DNA from: Entomortierella parvispora
Lineage: Eukaryota; Mortierellomycota; Mortierellomycetes; Mortierellales; Mortierellaceae
NCBI GenBank assembly: GCA_963573315.1
Contig: OY752148.1
Coordinates: forward strand, 1,913,263 to 1,977,262
Direction: 5' to 3'
DNA length: 64,000 nucleotides
The notes beneath the pieces were generated by a model. It saw nothing but the letters and a program-made list of their open reading frames with translations, made no database searches and had not been told where the DNA came from. Shown one piece after another: positions 1 through 11,604 of the stretch. The translations under genes and the position numbers were made by a program. Within the stretch, counting starts at the first letter, position 1; the number at the start of each line of letters is the position of its first letter.

Positions 1-1070
1 ATTGGCGTGCCAAGAATCAAAAGGGGGAAAAGGATGCAACAAGGGCTGAGTCGAGTACTTGTGTTCTCGAGTCTCCGATGCAGGACTCATGCAGGTCCAG
101 ATGAAAATCAACGCATTTTTGGACACAGACTGCTGATAACCACATTGACGAGCCACCAAAAAGAGCTCTGTGCGCCCCGGGCGATTTCCTTTTGGATTCA
201 GTCCAAACAAATCAATCAAGAAAAAAGCAAAAATTGTCCATTGCTTACGGCATGTGGATGTTCTCGGACATGGCGCTTCTCTTTGACGATCCGTACGCCG
301 ACAACGTTGATACGCACTCCATGGATCGAGCTCGAGGCCGCGGATGGAGAAACGGATCGCGATCGAGTGGGTGGGGAAGTCTGTGGTTGTGGTTGATCTG
401 GCTCGACATGCAGGTGTTGATTGTTGTCTCGTCCACTGCTCTCGACACTGAGCTGTCTCATGTGGTCTAGATCGAGGTCACTGTGGTTGTTGGAGCCATC
501 CTGATGATAGTTGTCGTTGGCGAGGCTGCTCTGTCTGGCAGCCAAATCCTTCTTTTCCTGTGCCCTTTGCTCCACAGTCTTGATCGCCATACTATACATG
601 AGCACAAGTGTCCGTTCTCCCTTGTTCTTGAGACGCTTCCGTCGAATCATCTCTTCACGCTCCACACCGTTGCCGGCCTCGATCTTTGCCCATTCATCCA
701 TGAAGGTTTGGAGTTTTGGCCAGAGAGCTCCTCGACTGCTTGTCAAGAACGGGAATGGGACCACAATGGATTCAAAGAGGTAGCGGAGAAAGGGCGTGGT
801 CGAGTTTGCGTGCTCATCCTTCAGGTCAAAGGGTCCTCCCAGGTTGGGCAAGGTTTCATAGGGATTCTTTTGTAGCCGGTCGAGTTCATTGTTGATGAGG
901 ATGCCCAGAAGATACTTTTTGAGGTAGTGCTCTTGACTGGTTGTCAAAAGGGAGTTTGCTGAACCGTCTAGGAGAGCATGGACAGGATGAGCAAAAGTCA
1001 GATCGTGCATGAAGACAACGGAAGGGGCTGAGAGAGAGGAAGAGAGGCTGTTGGGTTCTGTACCAGGCAT
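1..1070 (-). CDS. PX-associated (PXB/DUF3818-type) domain protein, 5' part
   Basis: The ATG at 1070 opens 274 codons to a good donor (GTAAGC, first base 248). A likely acceptor lies near 131-140, after which the frame stays open to the window edge, so the 3' part is missing. Residues about 15-150 contain a helical region with a leucine-rich HYLKKYLLGILINNEL stretch, a conserved NLGGPF-like segment and an FLRYLFES...PFPF segment. I read this as the PX-associated domain that precedes the PX domain and DUF3818 in fungal lipid-binding proteins such as yeast YPR097W. The PX domain itself would lie outside the window. After residue 200 the protein is Ser/His/Asp-rich and probably disordered. The family is thought to bind phosphoinositides at membranes. 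The family call is from remembered pattern, not alignment, and the acceptor is less certain than the donor. Confidence 0.55.
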
Positions 1071-2156
1071 TGTCTGTGCGCGGAGAGAAGAAAAAAAGAA
1101 ACGGGCTTCTTTGTGGAACAAGAGACAAGGAGAGAGACGGGGGAATGGGGAATGAGGATGAAATGAGAAGAGGAGGAGAGGGGAGACAAAGCAGGGATGA
1201 GAGATGAGAGAGAGAGCGAGATGGAGTGAGGGAGAAACAGCAAAAAAAAAGAGAATGAGCAGATGCAAGAAGATGCAGGCAAAGAAGAACCACCAACAGG
1301 AAACGCGCGCACCCCGCGTTTGGGAGTGTAAAATCTTTTTTTTTTTCTTTCAACATGACTTCATTATTATTTTTATTTTTGTTCCGGGGACAGCACTCGC
1401 TGTCTTTGTCTTTCGCCTGGCTTGGGCACTGCGAGTCTCATTTGTGGATTTGTGACAGACCCACTGAGCATCACTGATTGAGGATGACGCCCCACACACC
1501 TCCAGCACCCGGTCGTGAGCGGGTGGCCTGGCTCTAGGACTAGAGACGCGTCTGAGAACCAGTGACGGGAGCCATTGGGGGGGGGGGGGATCAAAAGGGA
1601 AGGCAAGGAACGAGGGTATCACATCAACTGTTTACTTCGTGAAGTGCACAAAGAAGTGGGTCCTGGTTGTGAGAACAAGGGCGAGGCAAGCGGGTGGCTT
1701 GGAAGTATGTAGTATAGTCACTTGAGGGGCAGCAAGTGGGAGCGCATCGTGCTGGAGACGCGTCTGGGAACAAGTGAGGGGAGCCATTGGAGGCGAGATC
1801 GATGAGAAAGGCAAGGAAGCGGACAACGATGTAATGGAAGGCCCAGGATATGGGAGAGCTTGACATGTAAAGGGAAAGGAATCAGTGTGGAAGGTAGATA
1901 AACTGTTTTATTTGAGAGGACGTGAGTACTAAGCGCAGATATCGAAGTTACGGAAGAGCGGAAGAACGAAAGAGGAGTGTCCGTGAAGACCACGAATGGG
2001 GCAACTAAAACTACGGGAAGATGAGAAGGGCGTATCGCAAGGTGCGGAAGGGATGAGCTAAGGCAATGATGTATCTGGTCCGGAGCGACTCCAAGGGTAT
2101 CGGCAGATGGGCATAAGCTCAAAGCATCACGTGGTGCCTGGAATCTCCCTTCTCTT
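1071..2156. other. Intergenic region: pyrimidine-rich leader and a decayed repeat
   Basis: From 1071 to about 1265 the minus strand is strongly pyrimidine-rich, as expected for the leader and promoter of the gene starting at 1070. From about 1490 to 1840 there are two diverged copies of an approximately 85-bp segment (listed separately). From 1840 to 2156 no convincing gene is seen; the open frames there are short, low in complexity and lack recognisable domains. Confidence 0.5.
1538..1832. repeat. Two diverged direct copies of an ~85-bp segment
   Basis: Copy 1 (about 1538-1620) and copy 2 (about 1752-1835) share the blocks GACGCGTCTG, GGGAGCCATTGG and AAGGCAAGGAA in the same order and orientation, about 215 bp apart. 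Copy 1 carries a run of G at about 1577-1589 that is absent from copy 2. On the minus strand both copies encode a similar QWLPSLV-RRVSS peptide, but neither lies in a plausible gene. This looks like an old local duplication or part of a decayed repeat. Confidence 0.55.
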
Positions 2157-2442
2157 CAGGCCCGTGGACTGAAACACAATGTGGCTCAATTTCGTGAATT
2201 TTGCGGCTGAAGCGGTCCTGTGGTGGCTTGGAAAGCTGCCAAAATCTGCAGAAATGTTCGAAGAACAGGCCAAAAATCAAGAGGACCACTTCGAGAACAG
2301 GCCAAACGATAGGCTCTCATGGACGGCAACTGAGAAACGAAAAAAAAAAAATTCAGGCACATGCTGTTGCATGGATGCGTGTGTGCGCCATGCAGCGGCT
2401 CATGTCACGTAATTCCCCCGTTCCCACGCCCTCCCCTCTTCC
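2157..2442 (+). repeat. Left terminal inverted repeat of the hAT element
   Basis: About 286 bp that pairs with 6861-7193 on the opposite strand with few mismatches until both diverge after GCCCTCxCCTxTTCC. It contains two subterminal motifs of the form ACAGGCCAAA (about 2267 and 2298), the kind of repeated site that hAT transposases bind. An open frame inside it (2179-2412) is matched in the other end only because the ends are copies; I do not regard it as a gene. Confidence 0.85.
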
Positions 2443-2515
2443 ATGCAAACAGTCGACATCGTCATTCCCTGTCTGTTCGTGTAAATATATACAAAAATAT
2501 GTATTGAAGTTGGAT

Positions 2516-4705
2516 CTAGGCTGCTGCTATCTGGCTGACCCTCTCTCTTTCCTCATCCGCCTCTAGTAGTGCTAACGCCTCTTTGATGCTTCTGCAAAAT
2601 AGCAGGTCGCGGATATGGCTTGTGGCGATATGGGAACTGCAGTCAGAGGCGATGAACCCGGCTCTACTAAAGACACGCTCACATTCGCATGAGGTTGCTT
2701 GAGCACATAGAACGCGTCGTGCAACAGTGGCGATAGAACTGAGATGGCCTCGGCGGTGCTTCCCCCAAAAGTGATGTGGTCGGCCTTCATATTCTTTGAA
2801 ACCATAATTGTGCGCCAACGTCTTCGTTTCGTGGTCATACATGAGAATACTGGCCTTTGCTGGTAATGACATATCGAGTGCTGGTAGATTGTCGCGTATT
2901 CTGCCCTTGTCCAAATCTTTGATAAGCTCAGCCTCAAGACACTCCTTAGCCCTCGCTTTGGCAATCTGGCCCTTTGCATCGCTCCAAACTCCACTAAACT
3001 CGAGAGTGGGGTCCAAGTACATCGCCAAAACAGTGAGGTTGAATTGTCGGTTGGTCATCTCGAAGGTTTTCATCTGAGAGTGGTATTCGGCAACCTTGCT
3101 CGGGGGGATCGGAAGGTTCGAACCGCCTTTGTCTTTTTTAGGAGTCGGAGCAAGTGGAGGCTCCGGAAGGGTAAGAGACCAGCGAGACTTGATTTCTTTA
3201 TCCAGGCACCTATAAACCGCCTTGCCGATCGGTGTTACCATTGCCGTAAAGTTGGGTAAAAGGGTTATCGCCTTCATATACATGGTGGAGATTGTTGGTA
3301 TAGTCGACGCTCCTTCTTCATTCGCGTACTTGCTCGCTCTTTCAAGAAGGTTGATAATATCCAAGACAGTCGCAAGTTCTTCTGGGTTGAGAGAACAGTT
3401 TTCGAGTTCATTCCTGTTAATGTGCGAGGGTAGCTGGGCTGGGTTGTCGGAAAAGTGCCTGATCGTTGACGCAATGTAGTCCTTCAGCCTATAGATCCGC
3501 TTTACCATCTCATACCGGGAATTCCAGCGGGTCTCGTTCATCATGATAGGCTTGACTTCAGTCTCTCCAGCATCCTTCTGGGTTTTGGCCAGATGATTAG
3601 CCACCACATCCTTGTTTTTGAACATCCGGGCGATTTTCCGGCACTTGTCCAATAACGGCTCTGCTCCTCCATCCCTCCATGCGTTGTTAATGGCAATTTG
3701 GATCTTATGACCGGTGCAAGGAAGCCATGTACTTCCCGAAGTGCTACCATAGAGTAGCATGCACTTTTTGACGTTTGATCCTTGATCCGTAGTAGCTGAG
3801 ACTACCTTTTTGTCAATATTCCACTCCTTCAAGCATGTGTCTTCAATAGAAAATTACAAAAGACAAAAATGTTAAACAAGACGATAAAAAACAGAAATGT
3901 CAATGGATCAATATCGATACACCTATGGCACTCACTGAGAGACTTCAAAAGGGTTTCGGCAGTTTGCTGTGGCTCTCCGATCAGATCCATACCAACAAGC
4001 ACCTTGCCCATCGTAAACCCCGGAGTCATAAAATGATACACGATAGCCTGGAACTTTCTGCCATCCTTACTCGTCCAGGAATCGGCCGTAATTGAACCAT
4101 TTGGACATATTTGATGAAGTTTGGTCATGAGTTCTGCCTTGGATTGTGATGTCTTTGTCTCCAAGCCATTCCAAAGAGTGTCGCGATCCTGGACTCTCAC
4201 TGTTGAGTTTGAGTAATAAACAAGATCTTTGAACTCCTTGCTTTGAATGGCCTCCATCGTGATGGACGTTGTGGTGAGCAGATTAAGAATTTTGTCAGAG
4301 AACACCTGTAAAGGGGGATCATTTACAAAGTCAGCCCTCACGCCCTTAGATCCCTGTCAGTATGTCATGGTAGCTTGTTCCAGCAAGTTTAAGGCCTTAC
4401 GTCTTGGTCTCGCTGAGCACCACCACAACTGCAGGGTTGTACTACAGAATCGTTCAGCTTGCTAGAGATGAGTTTTTCTGGCGTCTGAACTGTCTGCTGG
4501 TTCAGACGGAAACTTTGCACTGCTTGACGTAATCCAGGGTGCTCCTTATCGAGGTGCCGCTTTCTTGCGCGATTGTTCGTGTTTGCAGAATACACCTGCT
4601 TGCAAAGGACGTCCGGATGGGTCGAGGTACCTTTTGTTTTCACGACTCGACAAATAAAGGCCTTCTGACCCTTCTTGCCGTTGGCAGTATCTTTGTTGTT
4701 GTTGC

Positions 4706-4753
<48 letters not shown>

Positions 4754-4782
4754 CGTTGTTGTCGTTGTTGTCGTTGTTGTCG

Positions 4783-4834
<52 letters not shown>

Positions 4835-6786
4835 CGTTGTTGTCGTTGTTGTCGTTGTTGTCGTTGTTGTCGTTGTTGTCGTTATTGTCATTGTCGTTGT
4901 CGTTGTCGTTGTCGCTGTCGTTGTCGTTATCGTTGTCGATGTTGTCGTTGTTGTCGATGTCATTATTGCTATCTGTAATATGATTTCTTCCTTCATCGCC
5001 CTGGTTGCTGTTAATATCGCTATTATTGACGTTTTCGCAATGGGTGCCGAGTTCGCCGTCCCTGTCATTGGTGCCAACAACAGCGTTGCTCTTCTTGATA
5101 GTACTGACAGTATTGATAACTATCTTTTCGTAAAAATGCCCCAGCTCACTATCCTTGCGTGTTGCCTTAGCTTTCGGGACATCCAAAAGAAGCTGGAGCG
5201 AAGGAGGTGGAGGATTGATTCTGAATTGCTCTTTCGTTGGGATACTTCCCAACGGAATATCTCTGTAAAACCTGCACCAACCATCATCTCCACCAAATGC
5301 AATCTGAACACCTTTAATCCGGGCTTGGATGTCGCCGGCGGTTGGCTTTTTTTCTCCTTGGATAATGGTTTTGAGCTGGTTCCTGCAGTGAAATTATCCG
5401 CACGTTTGGAAACCTGAGACGTCCCTGCGGGTAATTCTTCAGATGATTGGAGTGATGAAGAAAACAGCGATGGCGAGTCCATTGGCGCCACTGTCGGGTC
5501 TGAAGGCTGGGGATGTAGCGCAGGCGTTGAAAACGGTGCTGTAAATTGATGAGGCTGATGGCTGTACTGAATGAGTGTGGTTGGGTGTTGATGCATGCCC
5601 GTCTCAACAACAACATATCCATTGACTCGAGGGGAAGATGCTGTGTTGTAGGAAGATGCTGTGTTGTAATGGCCATATGGAACAACAGGTGATGATCCGA
5701 GAACATAATCTTCTATGTGGGGCCGTTTCCTCAGGTGTTGTGGACTTGATAGAAAAGGATTTGAAATATCAGCTGCATAGTATTGCGCTTGTTCCGTGTG
5801 CTGCATTTCGTACAGTCGTTGGGACTGTCGTTCAGAAGGCGATTGATATATCCGATCTGGGGAAGATTGCTGAAAGACCACCTGCTGTCTGGGGTATGTC
5901 GATCGCAGTGCGGGTTGCGACTGTAGATTTTCACCTCTATGGTGGCTGTACGCTATCGAAGGGCGTTGGATTGGGGTCATGGACTGGTACTGGCCCACCC
6001 TTTGTCCTTTGGGTTGTATCGGTCTCACCTCCTGGCGTTGAGCACAATTATAAAGCAGTTATTTTAGATACAAGGCAAAACAGCAAAAAAGGCTGCATCA
6101 AGCGCTGATTACCTGACGTCGACGAGCGTCCCGTTTAACTGGCGTCACGTATTGCACATTGGAGGCTTTCGGAGATCGTTGCGTAGGCTTGAAGACAACG
6201 CCTTTCCTTTGCAATGACTGCCTCACTTTTTGAGTAATCTGCAGTTCTTCCACTGCCTCTTTCTAAACACCAGAGTGTGACTCATGATCAGCAACGCATC
6301 CTCAAATATGAGTTTCTCGCCTTACTTGAAAACTTACAGTCAGATCCAGTTGCTGCGTTTCTTGTATATAAGGTAAGCCATCGCTTGAAGAGCGCATCAA
6401 CTGGTGCAGAGCGCTTTTGGCCTCGTACTGCTGTCTCGGTGACGATGGTGTATTGTTGCTTGCTGAAACGAGGCGATAGGACCTGCCTCTAAGCTACAGT
6501 GTTGGAGATAAAGGAGAATAACGTTATTAACAGAAAGAAAGGTTCAACAGTTGAATAAAAAAAACCTTACAGGGGTATCAGGATCATCCTCGATCTCTTC
6601 TTCCTCTTCTTGGCTCAAGCCCATGTCCACGATGTTGCTTCCTAGAGCACTGTCTGATCGTGACGGAAGACAAGGGGACTCTATGACCCCCATGCCACTG
6701 TCGGGTGCAACGTCGTTCTTGTTCGGAGTTCTTCTCGGTTCTTCACGAGATACATATCGACTGATATTGCGTCGATGGTTGCTCAT
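2516..6786 (-). CDS. hAT transposase (RNase H-like core, hATC dimerisation domain)
   Basis: Proposed exons, each with matching phase: 6786-6571, 6493-6338, 6262-6113, 6031-5414, 5375-4401, 4353-3936 and 3840-2516, giving about 1,285 residues. The first half is Ser/Gln/Pro-rich. A tract of roughly 95 Asn/Asp residues (4690-4970) precedes a BED-like finger whose usual Cys-x2-Cys is incomplete (C-K-Q-V seen). The core shows ITADSWTS (first catalytic Asp), TDQGSNVKK (second Asp) and CTGHKIQIAINNA; the C-terminus holds ATSCECERVFSRAG, the hATC region. Most hAT transposases have 600-800 residues, so this is large. The fourth intron (5376-5413, only 38 bp, donor GTTTCC) is the weak point; the alternative is a frameshift there. 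The gene lies wholly between the inverted repeats. Confidence 0.8.
4690..4970. repeat. (TTG)n / (TCG TTG)n microsatellite encoding an Asn/Asp tract
   Basis: A run of GTT and GTC triplets on the plus strand, read on the minus strand as AAC and GAC codons. Pure GTT blocks alternate with blocks having regular GTC interruptions, then a GTC-rich end. It is in frame with the transposase exon 5375-4401, so it codes for poly-Asn with spaced Asp. Long Val, Leu or Thr open frames in other frames here are artefacts of the repeat. Confidence 0.9.
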
Positions 6787-6860
6787 TCTGATAAAAGAGT
6801 GTTCAGTTTTTTCGGTTGCTCGAAGGTTAGAATGAAGTATTTGCGAGGGGGTGAAGAGAG

Positions 6861-7193
6861 GGAAAAGGAGAGGGCGTGGGAACGGGGGAATTACGTGACA
6901 TGAGCCGCTGCATGGCGCACACACGCATCCATGCAACAGTATGTGCCTGAATTTTTTTTTTTTCGTTTCTCAGCCTATCGTTTGGCCTGATGTTAAAACA
7001 GGCCAGGCCTCTTTTTTTCGTTGCCGTCCATGAGAGCCTATCGTTTGGCCTGTTCTCGAAGTGGTCCTCTTGATTTTTGGCCTGTTCTTCGAACATTTCT
7101 GCAGATTTTGGCAGCTTTCCAAGCCACCACAGGACCGCTTCAGCCGCAAAATTCACGAAATTGAGCCACATTGTGTTTCAGTCCACGGGCCTG
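6861..7193 (-). repeat. Right terminal inverted repeat of the hAT element, with internal expansion
   Basis: About 333 bp complementary to 2157-2442. It is 47 bp longer because of an extra block around 6975-7025 that repeats the AGGCCAAACGATAGG motif and adds a GGCCTGGCCTG stretch. The right end therefore has three subterminal motifs against two on the left, making the ends asymmetric. Confidence 0.8.
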
Positions 7194-7300
7194 CTTGTTT
7201 CTCTGTTTCTCTTTTCTCTCTTCTGTTCTTTGTGTTTCTCTTCTTTCTCTTTCTCTTTCTCTCTCCTCCTCTCTCGACACCCGACGTCACTGCTCCCAAC

Positions 7301-8617
7301 ATGGATAATGGTATGCCTCCTGTAGATCATTTTACGATCTTTATCTCCTCCTTGGCTCTTGTGGGCTTCTCTTGTGTGCTTCGTCTTGCCTTCCTCTTGG
7401 GTTCACAGGGCATGGCCCCACCCTGCTTCCAAAAGCCTTCCCCTTCATCCAAAACGGATGCTCCTCATGTCCAACGCTCTCCCACTCCAACTACCAAGCC
7501 ATCCGTCCAACTCCCTCCCGCCCCTGCCTTCCTGTCGTCTGTCCAACTCGCTCCAACCCCTGCTTTCCTGCCCTCCGTCCAACTCCGTCCAACTCACGCT
7601 TCCATGGCTTTGTCAAACGGTGTGAGTGTATCCGTTAAAAAGGAGATTCTTTCCTCTTTAATGTTCGCTTCTTTACACCGATACCTCGCCAAAGTCGATC
7701 CCTATCTTCTAAATGGCTCTGGTGAACTTGACTTGCCGGATTTTGGTTCTGCAATTCTCCACCTTGCCTCAGTCCTCACGGAGCCTCGAGAGGTACTCCA
7801 GTCTCAATTCCCCTCCCTTCAGCAGACTCCTGGCGAGCCTTTGCTCCAGTACTATTCCCGCTTCCAAGCCTTGAACATCACCCACTCCTTCGAACCCCGT
7901 CAATCCTTGGAAGTTTTCTACAGCTTCCTTCATCCTCCCGTTCGTACCCATTGCGCCGCCCTTTACACCACAGCTATTTGCTACAATTGGTCTATCGGCA
8001 GATTCGTCAACGACATCCACATGCTTCTTTCCACTTCTTCTCCTATCGAGTTCTGCCTCCATTGCCACAAGACTTCTCATCCCTCCAACCATTGCTTCAA
8101 AAAGTTCCCCGAGCGGCGTCGAAAGATCAGTCGAGCAATCTCCTCCTCCTCCTCCGCCTCTTTCGCCGGCGTTGACCCCACACTCCTTTTCGATGATGTC
8201 CTTCCCATCCGTGATTCTGCCCACCTCATCGAGCAGCAACGCCTTGATCCCCTTTGCATCAGCATCACTTCTCGCCACAAGAGTGATCCTCAGTTCCAAA
8301 TCCACGAGGGCATACTCTACCGCGTCACTTTCTCCCCCTACGTCCTTGACTGCCCTACCTCCTTCAGAATTGTTACCCCTGCTGTCTTTCGCTCCTACAT
8401 CCTCTCACATTCCCATGAAGTCTCCAACGGGGGTGGTCATGGTGCTTCCTGCTGGCGTGAGCACTGGTGGCCCTTCATGGTGGCCAATGCTCACACTTAC
8501 AGCAACTTGTGCCCCACCTGTAAATCTGGTGGCGTCCACGCCTCCTGGAAGGAGCACACACCTTTCGAGGCTTTCCCTCCAAGGGTTTGGGATTCGCCTT
8601 TGTGTCTCGACGAGTGA
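7301..8617 (+). CDS. Gypsy-like Gag fused to integrase zinc-binding domain (no PR/RT)
   Basis: A 438-codon frame. Residues 60-110 hold three imperfect SVQLxPxPAFL-type repeats; residues about 140-240 look like a retrotransposon Gag. A CCHC zinc knuckle follows (Cys252, Cys255, His260, Cys265). From about residue 300 the sequence matches the integrase H2C2 region: an EQQRLDP lead-in, a GILYRV segment, His370/His372 and a CPTC pair (Cys404, Cys407). The frame stops where the integrase catalytic core should begin. Protease, reverse transcriptase and RNase H, which normally lie between these parts, are absent, so this is an internal-deletion derivative. The ATG at 7301 follows a pyrimidine-rich leader; in-frame codons before 7194 belong to the hAT end. 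It could be a decaying element, a non-autonomous element or a domesticated gene. Confidence 0.7.
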   Translation: MDNGMPPVDHFTIFISSLALVGFSCVLRLAFLLGSQGMAPPCFQKPSPSSKTDAPHVQRSPTPTTKPSVQLPPAPAFLSSVQLAPTPAFLPSVQLRPTHASMALSNGVSVSVKKEILSSLMFASLHRYLAKVDPYLLNGSGELDLPDFGSAILHLASVLTEPREVLQSQFPSLQQTPGEPLLQYYSRFQALNITHSFEPRQSLEVFYSFLHPPVRTHCAALYTTAICYNWSIGRFVNDIHMLLSTSSPIEFCLHCHKTSHPSNHCFKKFPERRRKISRAISSSSSASFAGVDPTLLFDDVLPIRDSAHLIEQQRLDPLCISITSRHKSDPQFQIHEGILYRVTFSPYVLDCPTSFRIVTPAVFRSYILSHSHEVSNGGGHGASCWREHWWPFMVANAHTYSNLCPTCKSGGVHASWKEHTPFEAFPPRVWDSPLCLDE

Positions 8618-8728
8618 AGCAATGAGGACAAATCCATGCGAGCCAATGGATCAAGATAGGGATACCACTGGGGCTGCGTATATAGCTTTCAGTATCCAAT
8701 CAGGAATAAATTTGTAAAAAAAAAAAAG
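7301..8728 (+). mobile_element. Retroelement derivative ending in AATAAA and an A-tract
   Basis: The unit runs from the Gag start to an AATAAA at 8705-8710, followed 5 bp later by 12 A (8716-8727). Such an end resembles a reverse-transcribed polyadenylated message, which is not how an LTR element normally ends. No long terminal repeats were found on either side. The left limit is unclear because the hAT element lies directly upstream. Confidence 0.45.
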
Positions 8729-9035
8729 GGCCGCGTCTAGGTGGCAGAAAATCCGCAGTTCATGACATATTGCAGTGCAAAGCTTGATGTCGGCATTACT
8801 TTGCAATAGTAAACTTCAATCCCAGTAGGACCCGGGACGAACGCGCCGCTGCGCTGTCTGCTTTACGACTTTACACGCGTCCATGGATCCCGTATTTGTC
8901 GCTCAAGCACGCCGTTTGATTTGTTTGTGTAACGACAGCAATTTTTGATCTGGTATAAAAAGGAGCTCGATTACCCGTTTTCCGCTTCTCACCCCCTCTT
9001 CTTCCTTCTTTCCCACACTCTTGCTTGCAATCGCC
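8729..9035 (+). promoter_or_regulatory. Upstream region of the aldo-keto reductase gene
   Basis: About 300 bp without a gene. A TATA-like box, TATAAAA, is at 8954-8960, 76 bp before the start codon, followed by a pyrimidine-rich stretch (8985-9025) that probably holds the transcription start. Confidence 0.5.
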
Positions 9036-10778
<1,743 letters not shown>

Positions 10779-11604
10779 GAGAGTTCCAACTTGTCAGCAA
10801 GTTTTCTTGACGGTCGCCAGCTCAATTGAACAAAGCATATTAAACACGTCTCTTTTGGACATCATACAGTAAGCACTTGTCGGTCATTCTTCTTTGTAGA
10901 CGACGGTAGGGTTGGGAAGGAGGATTGATCAATTGTTTCTTCTGTTCCTGAGTTTCGGTGACACAATCCCTTCCCGTCATCCAAAACGGTCTTTTTTTTG
11001 CACGAGAAAGATGCGATTGTGGGCCATAGCGACAACTTTAAATCACACAAGCAAAAAAAAAAAGCCAACAGAAGCGAGTGTGGTGTTTACGTGTGCATGT
11101 GTAGTTGCGTGTTCTTGACAGAAACCTCTCAATGTGTTCTTCGGTATTACCTTCTACCGAACACTACTGTTTCTTCATTGCCACGACAAAAGGTTCCAAA
11201 AAAAGTAGAGACCGCCTCAAGAGTTCTGCAAAAGAATCCTCCGATAGGGTAGTCGAAAGAGAAGGTGACGAAGAACTTGAGATTCAGTCTGCAGGTCGCC
11301 AGTTCGCTCTCAAAATTAAAAAAAAAAAAATCAAAGAGCTTTACTTCCGACCTTCTTTTGAGACAAGGCCGATGCATCCGTCATGCGGGCGTGAAGTAGA
11401 GTTGCGTGGGCAGTTGGTCAAACGTTTGTTTTTTTGATAAATACCCCGCCCTCCAGTGAACACCACTCTTCTTCTGGTTTTTTTTTCTTTTCGCCTCTTT
11501 TGCTTTTCTCTTCTCGCTGACCTCCCCCCTTGGACGGCACTCTCCACCGCCGTACTCCCCCTGACATCTCTCTATACCCTGGTGCCTTTGCAACTACTCC
11601 ATTA
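10779..11604. other. Intergenic region between reductase and MFS genes
   Basis: Holds the reductase 3' end and the transporter leader. A pyrimidine-rich stretch from about 11455 to 11545 fits a promoter or 5' UTR for the transporter. The short frames here lack domains and are A/K-rich. Confidence 0.4.

Larger units (their letters stand above)
2157..7193 (-). mobile_element. hAT-superfamily DNA transposon, near complete
   Basis: The 5,037-bp element begins CAGGCCCGTGGACTGAAACA and ends with its reverse complement. A CAGG start is usual for hAT ends. Long terminal inverted repeats (2157-2442 and 6861-7193) enclose a minus-strand transposase gene (2516-6786) with a DDE/RNase H-like core and a C-terminal hAT dimerisation region. 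The flanking 8-mers, CTTCTCTT on the left and CTTGTTTC on the right, match at only 5 of 8 positions, so a target-site duplication is at best decayed. Ordinary hAT ends are 10-30 bp, so about 290-330 bp is exceptional. The transposase frame has no stop once introns are removed, so the copy may be young or still active. Confidence 0.85.

Noticed and set aside
2179-2412. Open frame starting MWLNFVNFAAEAV, found again at 6827-7171
   Set aside because: Both copies lie in the transposon's inverted repeats; the similarity comes from the DNA repeat, and there is no coding context.
4539-5417. Long poly-Val, poly-Leu and poly-Thr frames
   Set aside because: They are other readings of the TTG/TCG microsatellite within the transposase exon.
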